This document shows, in pieces, positions 26,493 to 34,561 of a stretch of 55,168 bases of DNA (its first letter is position 1; each line of letters opens with the position of its first letter). The stretch covers positions 1-55,168 of the forward strand of contig RAZJ01000018.1 in the NCBI GenBank assembly GCA_003612625.1. Direction: 5' to 3'. A program made the translations under genes and the position numbers. The notes beneath the pieces were generated by a model that was not told where the DNA came from, searched no databases, and saw only the letters and a list, made by a program, of their open reading frames with translations. Source of the stretch: a bacterium 1XD42-1. GTDB lineage: Bacteria > Bacillota > Clostridia > Oscillospirales > Ruminococcaceae.

Positions 26493-27839
26493 TTATTGAT
26501 AATCTTTCAAGAAACGAACTAACTGTACTGCTTCATTGGGGCCTACGACGACTTTCCAGCCTGGCAGTTTTTCTTCAATTTCCCCTTTGAGTACAGCAAC
26601 TTTGCCTGGGATAATTAAAGTACGGTTTTTAATTTTTCCGGCAATGTCCATCTCCTGGAAAAATTTCGCGATGGAAGAAGCACTCAATTTCCCGGCTGCC
26701 CAGGCAGTCAATACAGAATATCCCCCCGCATCGGTAATCAGCAGGTTACAAGGCACTTTGGAACGGTCAATTTCTCCGGATACCACAAAATAAGTTAAAG
26801 CAAAGTCAACGGTTACTGCGCAGACAGAATTTTCATCTGCCCCGTTGATGGCATAAATACCAGGCGTCACTTTCATGGGCTTTTGGGGATCGGTAAAGAG
26901 ATTCTGACGCAGGCCGTACAAAGGCAGAGCCTGTGCATAAGACATGCCGCCCATAACAATGATGGAGCCGTACCGGGCAGTAAACAAAGCCGCCAAAGCA
27001 GACTGGGTCACACTGTCACCAGGGGCTAATTTTGCGGTATTGACAATAGCAGGATAGCCGCAGGCCCGGTCACCGCCTTTGATTGCGGCCCGGCGGAGGC
27101 GGACTGCCCGGGCAAAGGTTTCTTTTAAAGAAGATGCTGTCACATCCAGCATCAGGTTCTTATTGCCTAAGCCCTCCAGTTTTACAACCGTATCATAAAT
27201 TTCATCAATGGAAGCGCCACGGACACCCAAAACAGCACCGGCTTCTTTTGCAATGGCATTCATTTCTTCTGCATTGCCAGCGTCAGCACCATCTAAAATG
27301 GGTTTCGTGTCCTTGCAGACTTCCAAAGCGGCTTTGGCGGCAGCCAGATCAGTACAATCCAGCAAAATGCAGCGGCCGGCTTCAGCAGCCAGCTTCACAG
27401 CGGAAACATAATCCGAAGCACTTTTTGCCGGATCGTGATGTACAGAAATAATTTCTACATACATATGTTCCCCGATCCGCTCATAATCCACAGCTTTTGT
27501 TTTGGACAACAGATCGCTGATTTCCCCGGCATCCATTGCGTCAGAAATTTCTACCGCGTAAAGGCATTTATTGACAAAGGTTTTTTCATGGCGCATCATA
27601 ACGGTTTCGCCGCCCAGGGCATGTTCATTTTCTCCGGCGCCAAACTGGATAGTACGCATGGGCGGTGCAGTTGCTTCTGAAAGCTTTTCTTTGGCGGCAT
27701 CAGATAAATGGGGGCATTTCTCCAGGGGGACAGCTCCCTGGGCCACTTTCATTGCAAAAGCCATACAAGTCGGACTGCCGCAGTCTTTACAGTTTGTTTT
27801 CGGTGTCAGCTTGAAAATATCAAGGCCTTTTAATGCCAT
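26493..27839 (-). CDS. acsC: Corrinoid iron-sulfur protein, large (gamma) subunit
   Basis: 448 aa. N-terminal [4Fe-4S] domain with cysteines at residues 17, 20, 25 and 42 (NCKDCGSPTCMAF ... EKCPHL), a central TIM barrel, and a C-terminal cobamide-binding domain (LLITDAGGYSVLTAW, KLSASSIAKFF). It carries the cobalt that accepts the methyl group from AcsE and donates it to AcsB; the cluster passes the electron needed for reactivation. Forms a heterodimer with AcsD, encoded 13 bp upstream. Confidence 0.97.
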   Translation of the reverse strand: MALKGLDIFKLTPKTNCKDCGSPTCMAFAMKVAQGAVPLEKCPHLSDAAKEKLSEATAPPMRTIQFGAGENEHALGGETVMMRHEKTFVNKCLYAVEISDAMDAGEISDLLSKTKAVDYERIGEHMYVEIISVHHDPAKSASDYVSAVKLAAEAGRCILLDCTDLAAAKAALEVCKDTKPILDGADAGNAEEMNAIAKEAGAVLGVRGASIDEIYDTVVKLEGLGNKNLMLDVTASSLKETFARAVRLRRAAIKGGDRACGYPAIVNTAKLAPGDSVTQSALAALFTARYGSIIVMGGMSYAQALPLYGLRQNLFTDPQKPMKVTPGIYAINGADENSVCAVTVDFALTYFVVSGEIDRSKVPCNLLITDAGGYSVLTAWAAGKLSASSIAKFFQEMDIAGKIKNRTLIIPGKVAVLKGEIEEKLPGWKVVVGPNEAVQLVRFLKDYQ

Positions 27840-27852
27840 GTCAAACCCCTCC

Positions 27853-28791
27853 TTACAGCAATGCGCCTATCAGCGCAGAAATTTTAGATACTGAAACAGG
27901 ATGGCGCAAAATCACGGCATCCGATCCGGAAGCCAGGCATGCCATAGCAGTTACAGTTTCCATATGGATGGCCCGTTCTTCCATATCGCCCCATTCCGGG
28001 ACTTCACTTTCCGAAACAATGGATTCTTTTACTGCCCAGGTTTCCAAAGCAACCGGTGTAATAACCGGCATTTGCAGCATGGTATCATTCTGGCTTAAAG
28101 CGGCACTTTTTACCCGTTCCATGGTAGAAGCTACATATTCAAAGCCATATCCGGCAGCGGCAGAACCTAAATTCATTCCGATATTTTTCGGGGCTACGCC
28201 AAGCTGGGTCAATAATACATTGAGCTGTTTTGCCAGGTTAATGTCAACGGCAGATTCCGCGCCGACCTTCTGGTTATAAGCCAGGCCGGAAGCCCCAACT
28301 TTTTTATAATCTTCCTCTCTGGCAGAGAGCAGCAGAACATTTTCCCCTTGGAGGGCTTCCGCTAATTTTTCAAATAAAGCCCCGTCTTTTTCCACATTCC
28401 GGGAACCCATAATGGTCAAAGGCTTATCAATGGCGGCACAAACTTCCTTTGCCAATTTGACGCAGTCTTCGATAGAAGTATTTTTGCCATTGGGATCAGC
28501 GCTGTCCAGGCGCAGGCAGACAAAATCTGCCCCTTCCATGGCGGCGGCTTTTTTGGCAATAGATACCACATCAGAAGCTCCCGCATAATACTCCAGCAGC
28601 TTTGGCGTATAGCCTTCCAGTCCTTCGTCGGAAATTTCTACGCCAACCCGGGGCGGGTTCTCCATGGATGCGTCAAAAGCATATAACGGAAGAACATTCT
28701 GCCCGCCTAAACGGATTGTTTTTTCTCCTGTCCCAATGTCTAATGTGGCAATTGATGCATTAAAGGTTTCGGCTTTCCCTTTAAAAGGCAT
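27853..28791 (-). CDS. acsD: Corrinoid iron-sulfur protein, small (delta) subunit
   Basis: 312 aa. A TIM-barrel subunit that pairs with AcsC. Visible motifs: TRLG-like opening replaced by KTIRLGGQNVLPLYAFDAS, DFVCLRLDSADPNGKN in the middle, PLTIMGSRNVEKD and ALFEKLAEAL, and the late CLASGSDAVILRHPVSV. Length and order are those of known AcsD. Ribosome site GGAGGGG precedes the ATG at 28791; the gene follows cooC by about 19 bp. Confidence 0.95.
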   Translation of the reverse strand: MPFKGKAETFNASIATLDIGTGEKTIRLGGQNVLPLYAFDASMENPPRVGVEISDEGLEGYTPKLLEYYAGASDVVSIAKKAAAMEGADFVCLRLDSADPNGKNTSIEDCVKLAKEVCAAIDKPLTIMGSRNVEKDGALFEKLAEALQGENVLLLSAREEDYKKVGASGLAYNQKVGAESAVDINLAKQLNVLLTQLGVAPKNIGMNLGSAAAGYGFEYVASTMERVKSAALSQNDTMLQMPVITPVALETWAVKESIVSESEVPEWGDMEERAIHMETVTAMACLASGSDAVILRHPVSVSKISALIGALL

Positions 28792-28810
28792 GTTTCAACC
28801 CCTCCTTGTC

Positions 28811-29596
28811 TTATTCCTGGATTGTCAGATCCGACAATCCTAAATTTTTTATCAGTTCCCGGACGGCTGCCTTTGCAGGCGCGTCTTCCGGTAATAAAGC
28901 ACTTGGTTTCCCTTCGCAGTCACAGCGGTAAACCCCTTCATCCTGGGGCACCACCCCCAGCAAATCCAGGCCCTGTTTTTCAATTTCTTCCCTGACCCCA
29001 TCGGCCAGAACGCCATTGGGCGCACGGTTGACAATCAGCTTCATCTGGCCGGGATTGAGCTTTAATTCCTTTACCATTTCAGCAATACGGCCTACTGCCT
29101 GGATGCCCCGGCGGGAGCAGTCGCTTACTAAAAGCATGGTATCTACCTTAGGCAGGATCCCCCGGCTGATATGCTCTAAACCAGCTTCATTATCCACAAC
29201 AATATGGCTGTAACTGGATGCAAATTTTCCAATCAGGGTCGACAGCAGCCCATTGACATAGCAGTAACAGCCTTTGCCCTGGGTACGCCCCATCACAAGC
29301 ATATCAAAATCATCATTTTCAGACAACGCAGAATTAAAACGGTATTCCGCATATTCCTGCTTTCCCATGCCCATAGGCACTGTCCCTAAAGCCTGAGCTT
29401 TGGTAATTTCTTCCCGGATTTCCCCCAATGAAACAGGGGCTTCGATTCCTAACACTTCATTTAAGTTGGAGTTGGCATCTGCATCTACCGCTAACACCGG
29501 GCCTTTCCCATAGCGGCATAAATATTGGATTAAAATTCCACAAATCGTCGTTTTTCCAGTGCCGCCTTTTCCGGCAACTGCAATGGTATGGGACAT
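28811..29596 (-). CDS. cooC: CooC/AcsF-type nickel-insertion ATPase
   Basis: 261 aa MinD-like P-loop ATPase. The deviant Walker A is AVAGKGGTGKTTICG at about residues 5-19; ALAVDADANSNL-type switch I (VDADANSNLNEVLG) and IVVDNEAGLEHISRG (switch II) follow, then a C-terminal LIVNRAPNG. CooC and its homologue AcsF mature nickel centres of CO dehydrogenase or acetyl-CoA synthase. With acsB but no CODH gene in the operon, the acetyl-CoA synthase A-cluster is the nearest client. Possible Ni-binding cysteines: GKGCYCYVNG at about residues 110-119. Confidence 0.93.
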   Translation of the reverse strand: MSHTIAVAGKGGTGKTTICGILIQYLCRYGKGPVLAVDADANSNLNEVLGIEAPVSLGEIREEITKAQALGTVPMGMGKQEYAEYRFNSALSENDDFDMLVMGRTQGKGCYCYVNGLLSTLIGKFASSYSHIVVDNEAGLEHISRGILPKVDTMLLVSDCSRRGIQAVGRIAEMVKELKLNPGQMKLIVNRAPNGVLADGVREEIEKQGLDLLGVVPQDEGVYRCDCEGKPSALLPEDAPAKAAVRELIKNLGLSDLTIQE

Positions 29597-29623
29597 AATT
29601 CCCTCCGGCTCCTCTCTGGCCTT

Positions 29624-30496
29624 TTATTTGACGGGGCTTCCCTGTATGCCGGCCATCCCCAGGATTTCAGCAACATCCGCATATTTATTCAATGTGTAAA
29701 TATGCAGCCCGTCAATACCTGCATCAATAAACCGGGCAATCTGGCGGACTGTATATTCCTTGCCTGCTTTTGCAAAATCTTCCGGGTTATCCCCGTATTT
29801 CCCAATAATGGTAGCCAATTCCCCGGGAATAGAGCATCCGTTGGAAAGGGTCATACGAATAATCGGATCTTTTCTCAATACAGGCATCAGCCCCATATCT
29901 ACTGGCAATGTAACGCCTGCTTTACGGATACGCTCCATAAAACGGGAAAAAGCATCTACATCATGGCACAACTGTGTCATAATAAAAGTTGCTCCATTAT
30001 CCTGTTTTGCCCGCAAATGCATAATATCCTGTTCCATGGAAGGTGCGTCAGGATGTTTTTCCGGACAGGCGCCGCAGGCAATATTTAATTGAGGAAATTC
30101 CTTGTGGATAAAGCCGATAAGCTGGTCAGCATGGGCAAAATCACCCCGTGTGCCTTCCCAGCCTGCGGGCAGGTCCCCACGGAGGGCCAGAACATTGGTA
30201 ATGCCCAAATCCAGATATTCCTGCATAATCTGTTTTACATCTTCCCGGCTGTTCCCTACGCAGGTAAAATGGGTTACTGGTTCAGCTTTCCCGCTTTTTT
30301 TGATAGATGCGCAAATTTCACTGTTGCGGCCTTTATTGGTGCCGCCTGCGCCATAAGTACAGCTGATAAAATCCGGGTCGAATGTGTAAAGGTGATCCAG
30401 GGTTTCCAACAGGGGTTCCATAGGCTGATCCATTTTCGGGGGGAATACCTCGAAGGAAAAGCTCATCCTTTTTTTGAATACCGTACTGACATCCAT
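29624..30496 (-). CDS. metF: Methylenetetrahydrofolate reductase
   Basis: 290 aa TIM-barrel flavoprotein. SFEVFPPKMDQPMEPL at the N terminus, ISCTYGAGGTNKGR, THFTCVGNSRED, NVLALRGDLP and FIMTQLCHDVDAF are the conserved FAD and folate motifs. It makes 5-methyl-THF, the substrate of AcsE. In many acetogens MetF works with a zinc-binding MetV subunit or other electron-input partners; none is encoded next to it here. Start at 30496 with CGGAGGATTG. A small GC hairpin (CCCCT/AGGGG, about 30531-30543) lies between it and cooT. Confidence 0.95.
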   Translation of the reverse strand: MDVSTVFKKRMSFSFEVFPPKMDQPMEPLLETLDHLYTFDPDFISCTYGAGGTNKGRNSEICASIKKSGKAEPVTHFTCVGNSREDVKQIMQEYLDLGITNVLALRGDLPAGWEGTRGDFAHADQLIGFIHKEFPQLNIACGACPEKHPDAPSMEQDIMHLRAKQDNGATFIMTQLCHDVDAFSRFMERIRKAGVTLPVDMGLMPVLRKDPIIRMTLSNGCSIPGELATIIGKYGDNPEDFAKAGKEYTVRQIARFIDAGIDGLHIYTLNKYADVAEILGMAGIQGSPVK

Positions 30497-30557
30497 TTTT
30501 GCAATCCTCCGTTATGTTATATTTGACACGCCCCTGAGAGGGGTTAGGCCATTTTGC

Positions 30558-30749
30558 TTAGGAAAGGGCAATCACCACAACACCCTGGGTCAGATCCGCC
30601 GATACCAAAGCTCCTGGAACGATCATGTCACAGCCCAGCACATCCGTCAGGCGGATATTATTGTCTTCCACCTGGATCATGCTGACGTTATTGCATAATA
30701 CTTGTTCTTCCTCTTGACCGCGCCTTCCATAAACGGTTGACAGGCACAT
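30558..30749 (-). CDS. cooT: CooT-family nickel-binding protein
   Basis: 63 aa. The opening MCLSTVY with cysteine at position 2, then NNVSMIQVEDNNIRLTDVLG and a hydrophobic end VVVIALS match CooT, a small protein known to bind nickel as a dimer through the N-terminal cysteine. In CO-metabolising bacteria it lies beside cooC and cooJ. Here it sits second in the operon, next to a His-rich protein and two genes before cooC, so it probably serves nickel supply to acetyl-CoA synthase. Confidence 0.9.
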   Translation of the reverse strand: MCLSTVYGRRGQEEEQVLCNNVSMIQVEDNNIRLTDVLGCDMIVPGALVSADLTQGVVVIALS

Positions 30750-30782
30750 GGGTTCACAACTCCTTTCCCAAATAATAACTTA

Positions 30783-31037
30783 TTATTTCAAATGCTCCAA
30801 CGCCGAAGCAAGTTTGTCATTGCCCTGGGTAAATGCTTCCACAGCAGCCTGCACTTCTTTTGCAGCTTCTTCCCGTCCGGCCTGCCGGAGCTTTTCCCCA
30901 ATTTCCTCCAGTTCCTTTCCATGGTGCCGGTTATGATCCAGCATATAGGATAAAATTGCGGTTGTTTCCTCCAGACCGCCGTGAGGATGGGTGTGGGGGT
31001 GGTCATGATCATGGTCATGGGTATGCTCGTGGCCCAT
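30783..31037 (-). CDS. Histidine-rich small protein, putative metal (nickel) chaperone
   Basis: 84 aa. The first 19 residues contain eight His and four Asp in an alternating pattern (GHEHTHDHDHDHPHTHPHGG), with further His at 36-39; the rest is a charged helical domain (GKELEEIGEKLRQAGREEAA). This is the composition expected of a nickel-storing or delivering protein, functionally comparable to CooJ, but I do not claim sequence homology. First gene of the operon: ATG at 31037 with AAAGGAGGCG six bases upstream. A second, weak promoter could lie at 31060-31090 (TTGTTA, TATAAA) but spacing is poor. Confidence 0.85.
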   Translation of the reverse strand: MGHEHTHDHDHDHPHTHPHGGLEETTAILSYMLDHNRHHGKELEEIGEKLRQAGREEAAKEVQAAVEAFTQGNDKLASALEHLK

Positions 31038-31140
31038 ATGAAACGCCTCCTTTTATTTTTTAACCGTGTTTATAATTGATATAAATTTAACAATGAAATG
31101 CAGAAAATCCCTTTTATTTTTGATTGCTTAGGGGGAGCAG

Positions 31141-31186
31141 AAAATAAAAAAAGAGGGAACTGTCCTTTTGGACGAGTCCCTTCCTC
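31141..31186 (-). terminator. Intrinsic terminator upstream of the acs operon
   Basis: Read on the minus strand, GAGGAAGGGACTCGTCC, loop AAAA, GGACAGTTCCCTC, then seven T residues. It ends the leader transcript about 105 bp before the first gene of the operon, which suggests attenuation or a stand-alone small RNA. Confidence 0.88.
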
Positions 31187-31346
31187 AATCAGACCCCCTG
31201 CTGGCTGCGGGAAAGAGGGCTACTCTTCCAAAGGCAGCAGCGGGATGCGAAACCAGCATTTTAAAAGGCATACAAACCTTTTTCAACCAGACAGCAACTC
31301 CCCGTCTGCCCGGCTTTCCGTGCTTAATTTCTACTCTGCTATATCA
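31187..31346 (-). ncRNA. Structured leader/ncRNA upstream of the acs operon, possibly THF-riboswitch-like
   Basis: About 160 nt lie between the promoter at 31353-31381 and the terminator at 31141-31186. Minus-strand structure: AGCAG (31340-31336) can pair with CTGCT (about 31240-31236); inside are a CAGAC/GTCTG hairpin with loop GGGGAGTTGCT (31303-31293), an AAAAGG/CCTTTT hairpin, an ATGC/GCAT hairpin; after it comes GGAAGAG/CTCTTTCC. AGAGTAG after the first strand, TTAAG, a GGGA.GTTG.. loop and CGCATCCCGCTGC at the close recall the tetrahydrofolate riboswitch in the same order, but its P2 5' strand is not evident. Cobalamin, SAM, FMN, TPP and lysine consensus cores were not seen. Existence of a structured RNA is likely; the class is uncertain. 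Confidence 0.55.
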
Positions 31347-31352
31347 TTTGTA

Positions 31353-31381
31353 ATTATATCTCAATTTTTTAAAATTTGCAA
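31353..31381 (-). promoter_or_regulatory. Promoter for the leader RNA and acs operon
   Basis: Minus strand TTGCAA (31381-31376), 17-bp spacer, perfect TATAAT (31358-31353). Start expected near 31346. Confidence 0.75.
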
Positions 31382-31464
31382 GAGAGCCTGACACATTTTA
31401 GTAATTAGTCATAATTTTATATGAATTTCTTTGCCATATTGCCTGATCAGGGAAAGAAGCCGGG

Positions 31465-32322
31465 TTACTTTTTGGCACTTTCCAAAATTTGCTGGGCACT
31501 TTTCCCATGGGGCCGGTTAAACCGGTACAAATGATACAGCTGTTCCGGGTCTCCGGTAATATAATTGATTTTCTCCTCACAAGTTAAAGCCGCGGAAAAT
31601 CCCATTTCTTTTAAAACCGGCAAAGCTTCGCTGCTGATATGGCCGAAAGGATAGACAAAACAGGAGGGTTCCCAGTGAAGCTGTTCCATACAGTTTTTCT
31701 GGACCTTCCCCAGATCCGCCAGCAGCATTTCCCGATAACTTTCCATGCTTTCCCCCGGCTTCTTTTTAGAGCCTTTCCGGCCCTGATCGTTGGTATGAAG
31801 GTTATAGGAATGGTTCTGGATTTCTACCAAACCGCTGCTTTGCATCTGGGCCAGTTGTTCCCAGGTGCAATGGGAATAACGGATGTGATGGTCTTCGGTC
31901 TGGGAATATTCATCCGCATATCTTCCCACCACTGCGAAAACTGCGCGGAATCCGGTTTCCTGTAAAATGGGGAAGGCGTATTCATGAAAGCTTTCATAAC
32001 CGTCATCAAAAGTGATCATAACCGGCTGTTCCGGCAAAGGCTTCTTATTCTGGACATAATCCACCAGATCCTGGATAACAATAGGGGTATAACCCTGTTC
32101 TTTTAAATATAATAAATCATTGCGGAATTCTTCTGGAGAAATGGTATATGTATTATGCCGGTCAGATTCTTTTAAAATATGATGGTACATGAAAATAGGC
32201 AAAGGAATCCCTGTTTGCGCTTCTGCTGAAGTCTGGATAACTGCAATATGGGCAGCGGTGCCGCCTATGGTAATGACAAATACCAGTGCCAGAACAGCAA
32301 TCAATTTATCTATTACTTTCAT
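31465..32322 (-). CDS. Polysaccharide deacetylase, membrane-anchored
   Basis: 285 aa from the ATG at 32322, which has GGGAGGAT upstream; the longer frame to 32364 lacks this. One N-terminal membrane segment (LIAVLALVFVITIGGTAAHI) is followed by an extracytoplasmic NodB-like carbohydrate esterase 4 domain: PIFMYHHIL, MITFDDGYESFHEYAFPIL with the catalytic Asp pair, and EIQNHSYNLH supplying zinc histidines. Likely acts on peptidoglycan or another N-acetylated glycan. Divergent from a second deacetylase starting 137 bp away. Confidence 0.9.
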   Translation of the reverse strand: MKVIDKLIAVLALVFVITIGGTAAHIAVIQTSAEAQTGIPLPIFMYHHILKESDRHNTYTISPEEFRNDLLYLKEQGYTPIVIQDLVDYVQNKKPLPEQPVMITFDDGYESFHEYAFPILQETGFRAVFAVVGRYADEYSQTEDHHIRYSHCTWEQLAQMQSSGLVEIQNHSYNLHTNDQGRKGSKKKPGESMESYREMLLADLGKVQKNCMEQLHWEPSCFVYPFGHISSEALPVLKEMGFSAALTCEEKINYITGDPEQLYHLYRFNRPHGKSAQQILESAKK

Positions 32323-32458
32323 GCCGATCCTCCCTAAAAACCATAATCCCTGTTTGATTCTCAATTTATGAAAACTGCCTGTTATTTATGCTGTTGTTTC
32401 ATTTTTTGCATGAGGCTTCCAATCATGGCATAGGAATACCATGAGAGGTGATTGGAGC

Positions 32459-33232
32459 ATGAAAAAATTTCATAAACGTCAGCTTTTTTTAGGGGGGCTG
32501 GTAGCGGCGTTGTGCTGTGTCCTGTACCTGACAGGAGTTTATCATTTTTACCAGGCAGAGGAAGCTTCTGTTTCCCAGAAGCCCCTTCCCGTTTATTCTG
32601 TGGAAATTCCGGAAAAAAAGGCCGCCTTAGGAATCAACTGCGCATGGGATGATAAAGATATTGGGATCATTTTAGAAACCTTGCGCAAGAAAAATGTAAA
32701 AGCAACTTTTTTCCTGGTAGGCAGCTTTTGCCGCCATTATCCCCAGGCAGTCAAGCAGATTGCCGACGAAGGCCATGAGTTAGCCAGCCATTCCAATACC
32801 CATCCGGATATGGCGAAGCTTTCCCAAGAAGAAATTTTAAAACAGCTTTGGGATTCCCAGGAAGCCATCCACAATGCCTGCGGCCAAACGGTACATTTAT
32901 TCCGTTCCCCTTCCGGCTCTTATAATGATTTGGTGGTGAAAACAGTCCGGAACGAAGGCTGGGAAATCGTCCAGTGGGACAATGATACTTTAGACTGGAA
33001 GGGCTGTGAAGCCCCTGCCCTGATTGAAAATGGTACAAAAAATTTACGTAACGGCTCTATCCTGCTGCTCCATGCCGGGGCAAAGCATACAGCAGAGGCT
33101 CTTCCGGGACTGATCGACGCAATCCGGAGCAAAGGTTATGAACTGGATACCATAGGGAACCTGCTTTTGCCTGAACCATATTTTTGTGACCATACGGGGA
33201 GGCAATATACGGCCGGGAGCCGTACAAATTAA
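32459..33232 (+). CDS. Polysaccharide deacetylase (PdaB-like)
   Basis: 257 aa. N-terminal membrane anchor (LFLGGLVAALCCVLYLTGVY), then a NodB domain with AAWD-type opening changed to LGINCAWDDKDIG, KKNVKATFFLVGSF, EGHELASHSNTHPDM (zinc His pair) and LFRSPSGSYNDLVV. This arrangement resembles the sporulation deacetylase PdaB family, so a role in cell wall or spore cortex is a fair inference. AGGTGATTGGAGC precedes the ATG at 32459; a start at 32441 is in frame but overlaps the ribosome site. Divergent from the deacetylase at 31465-32322. Confidence 0.88.
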   Translation: MKKFHKRQLFLGGLVAALCCVLYLTGVYHFYQAEEASVSQKPLPVYSVEIPEKKAALGINCAWDDKDIGIILETLRKKNVKATFFLVGSFCRHYPQAVKQIADEGHELASHSNTHPDMAKLSQEEILKQLWDSQEAIHNACGQTVHLFRSPSGSYNDLVVKTVRNEGWEIVQWDNDTLDWKGCEAPALIENGTKNLRNGSILLLHAGAKHTAEALPGLIDAIRSKGYELDTIGNLLLPEPYFCDHTGRQYTAGSRTN

Positions 33233-33376
33233 GCCGCAAAAGCTTGAAAAAATTTAAAATCATTGCTATAATGGAAAAAATTTTTATATGTACCGGGGCC
33301 GGATCATTCCTGCATTTCCCCTTTTTTATTATGTCTGTCCTGCCCTGTTTTGCCAAGTGAGAAAGGAAGGTCTAAA

Positions 33377-34561
33377 ATGCAGGCTTTTACATTTTATAGC
33401 CCAACTAAGATTATTTTTGGGAAAAACGCAGAAGAAAAAACGCCGGAAGAAATGAAAGAATTTGGCGGAAACCGTATCCTGATTGTATATGGCGGCGGCA
33501 GTATTATCCGGAGCGGGCTGCTGCCCCGTATGGAAGCTTTGTTAAAAGAAGCTGATCTGCCTTATGCTTTATTTGGCGGCGTCCAGCCCAATCCCCTGCT
33601 TTCCCATGCGGAAAAAGGCGTTCAGGAAGCGGTTGCTTTTGGGGCAGATTTCATTTTGGCAATCGGCGGCGGCAGCGTGATTGATACTGCGAAAGCCATT
33701 GCCATCGGTGCCGCAAACCCGGATCAAGTGTTATGGGATTTTTGGGAGAAAAAAGCCTCGCCAAAACGCACTTTGCCAGTAGGCGCTATCTTAACCATTC
33801 CTGCCGCGGGAAGTGAAATGAGTGATTCCGCTGTATTGACCAATACGGAATTAGGCAGCAAACGGGGATTAAGCGGGGACTGGAACCGTCCAAAATTTGC
33901 TGTGATGAATCCGGAGCTTACCTATACACTGCCGCCTTTTCAAATTGCCTGCGGCATTACTGACATTATGATGCATACATTAGACCGTTATTTCACCACC
34001 CAGCAGGGAAACGGGCTGACAGATGAAATTGCAGAAGGCTTGCTGCGGGATGTTATGGCAAACGGGCGTAAAGCCATGGAAAATCCAAAGGATTATGATG
34101 CCATGAGTGAATTGATGTGGTGCAGCAGCATTTCCCATAATGGTTTAACCGGTTTAGGCGGGAACAAAGACTTTGCTGTCCATCAATTAGGCCATACTTT
34201 AAGCGCCCGGTTTGGGACTGCTCACGGGGCCAGCTTATCCGCTGTCTGGGGCGCCTGGGCCAATTATGTTATGGACAGGGATCCCCCCCGTTTTGCCCGC
34301 TATGGACGCCATGTTTTAGGGCTGACAGAAGGGACCGATCTGGAAATCGCAACTGCCGCTATTGAACTGACGGTTTCTTATTTCGGCCAGTTGAAAATGC
34401 CGGTTTCCCTGGGAGAATTAGAGCAAGGGGTTTTAAGTGAAGAAATGCTGGTGGAACTGACAGACATCTGCTTGTACCGGGGCGGACGGGAATCCATTGG
34501 TACTTTCAAAAAACTGGAACGGAGCGATATTTATGAAATCTACCGGGCTGCCAACCGGTAA
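33377..34561 (+). CDS. Iron-containing alcohol dehydrogenase (butanol dehydrogenase-like)
   Basis: 394 aa. NAD(P)H-linked reduction of an aldehyde to alcohol. Family III features: FYSPTKIIFGKNAEE start, FILAIGGGSVIDTAKAIAIG for the nucleotide, LTIPAAGSEMSDSAV, and the iron ligands in ITDIMMHTLDRYF and VHQLGHTLSARFGTAHGASL (Asp, three His). Closest by pattern to YugJ/BdhA-type enzymes. ATG at 33377 has AGGAAGG upstream; an ATG at 33350 is in frame but has no ribosome site. The 3' end overlaps the following gene by 29 bp. Confidence 0.93.
   Translation: MQAFTFYSPTKIIFGKNAEEKTPEEMKEFGGNRILIVYGGGSIIRSGLLPRMEALLKEADLPYALFGGVQPNPLLSHAEKGVQEAVAFGADFILAIGGGSVIDTAKAIAIGAANPDQVLWDFWEKKASPKRTLPVGAILTIPAAGSEMSDSAVLTNTELGSKRGLSGDWNRPKFAVMNPELTYTLPPFQIACGITDIMMHTLDRYFTTQQGNGLTDEIAEGLLRDVMANGRKAMENPKDYDAMSELMWCSSISHNGLTGLGGNKDFAVHQLGHTLSARFGTAHGASLSAVWGAWANYVMDRDPPRFARYGRHVLGLTEGTDLEIATAAIELTVSYFGQLKMPVSLGELEQGVLSEEMLVELTDICLYRGGRESIGTFKKLERSDIYEIYRAANR

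Noticed and set aside
31141-31346. Leader RNA as a cobalamin riboswitch
   Set aside because: Attractive because the operon encodes a corrinoid protein, but the cobalamin core (GCCACTG box and B12-box-like segments) was not found on either strand.
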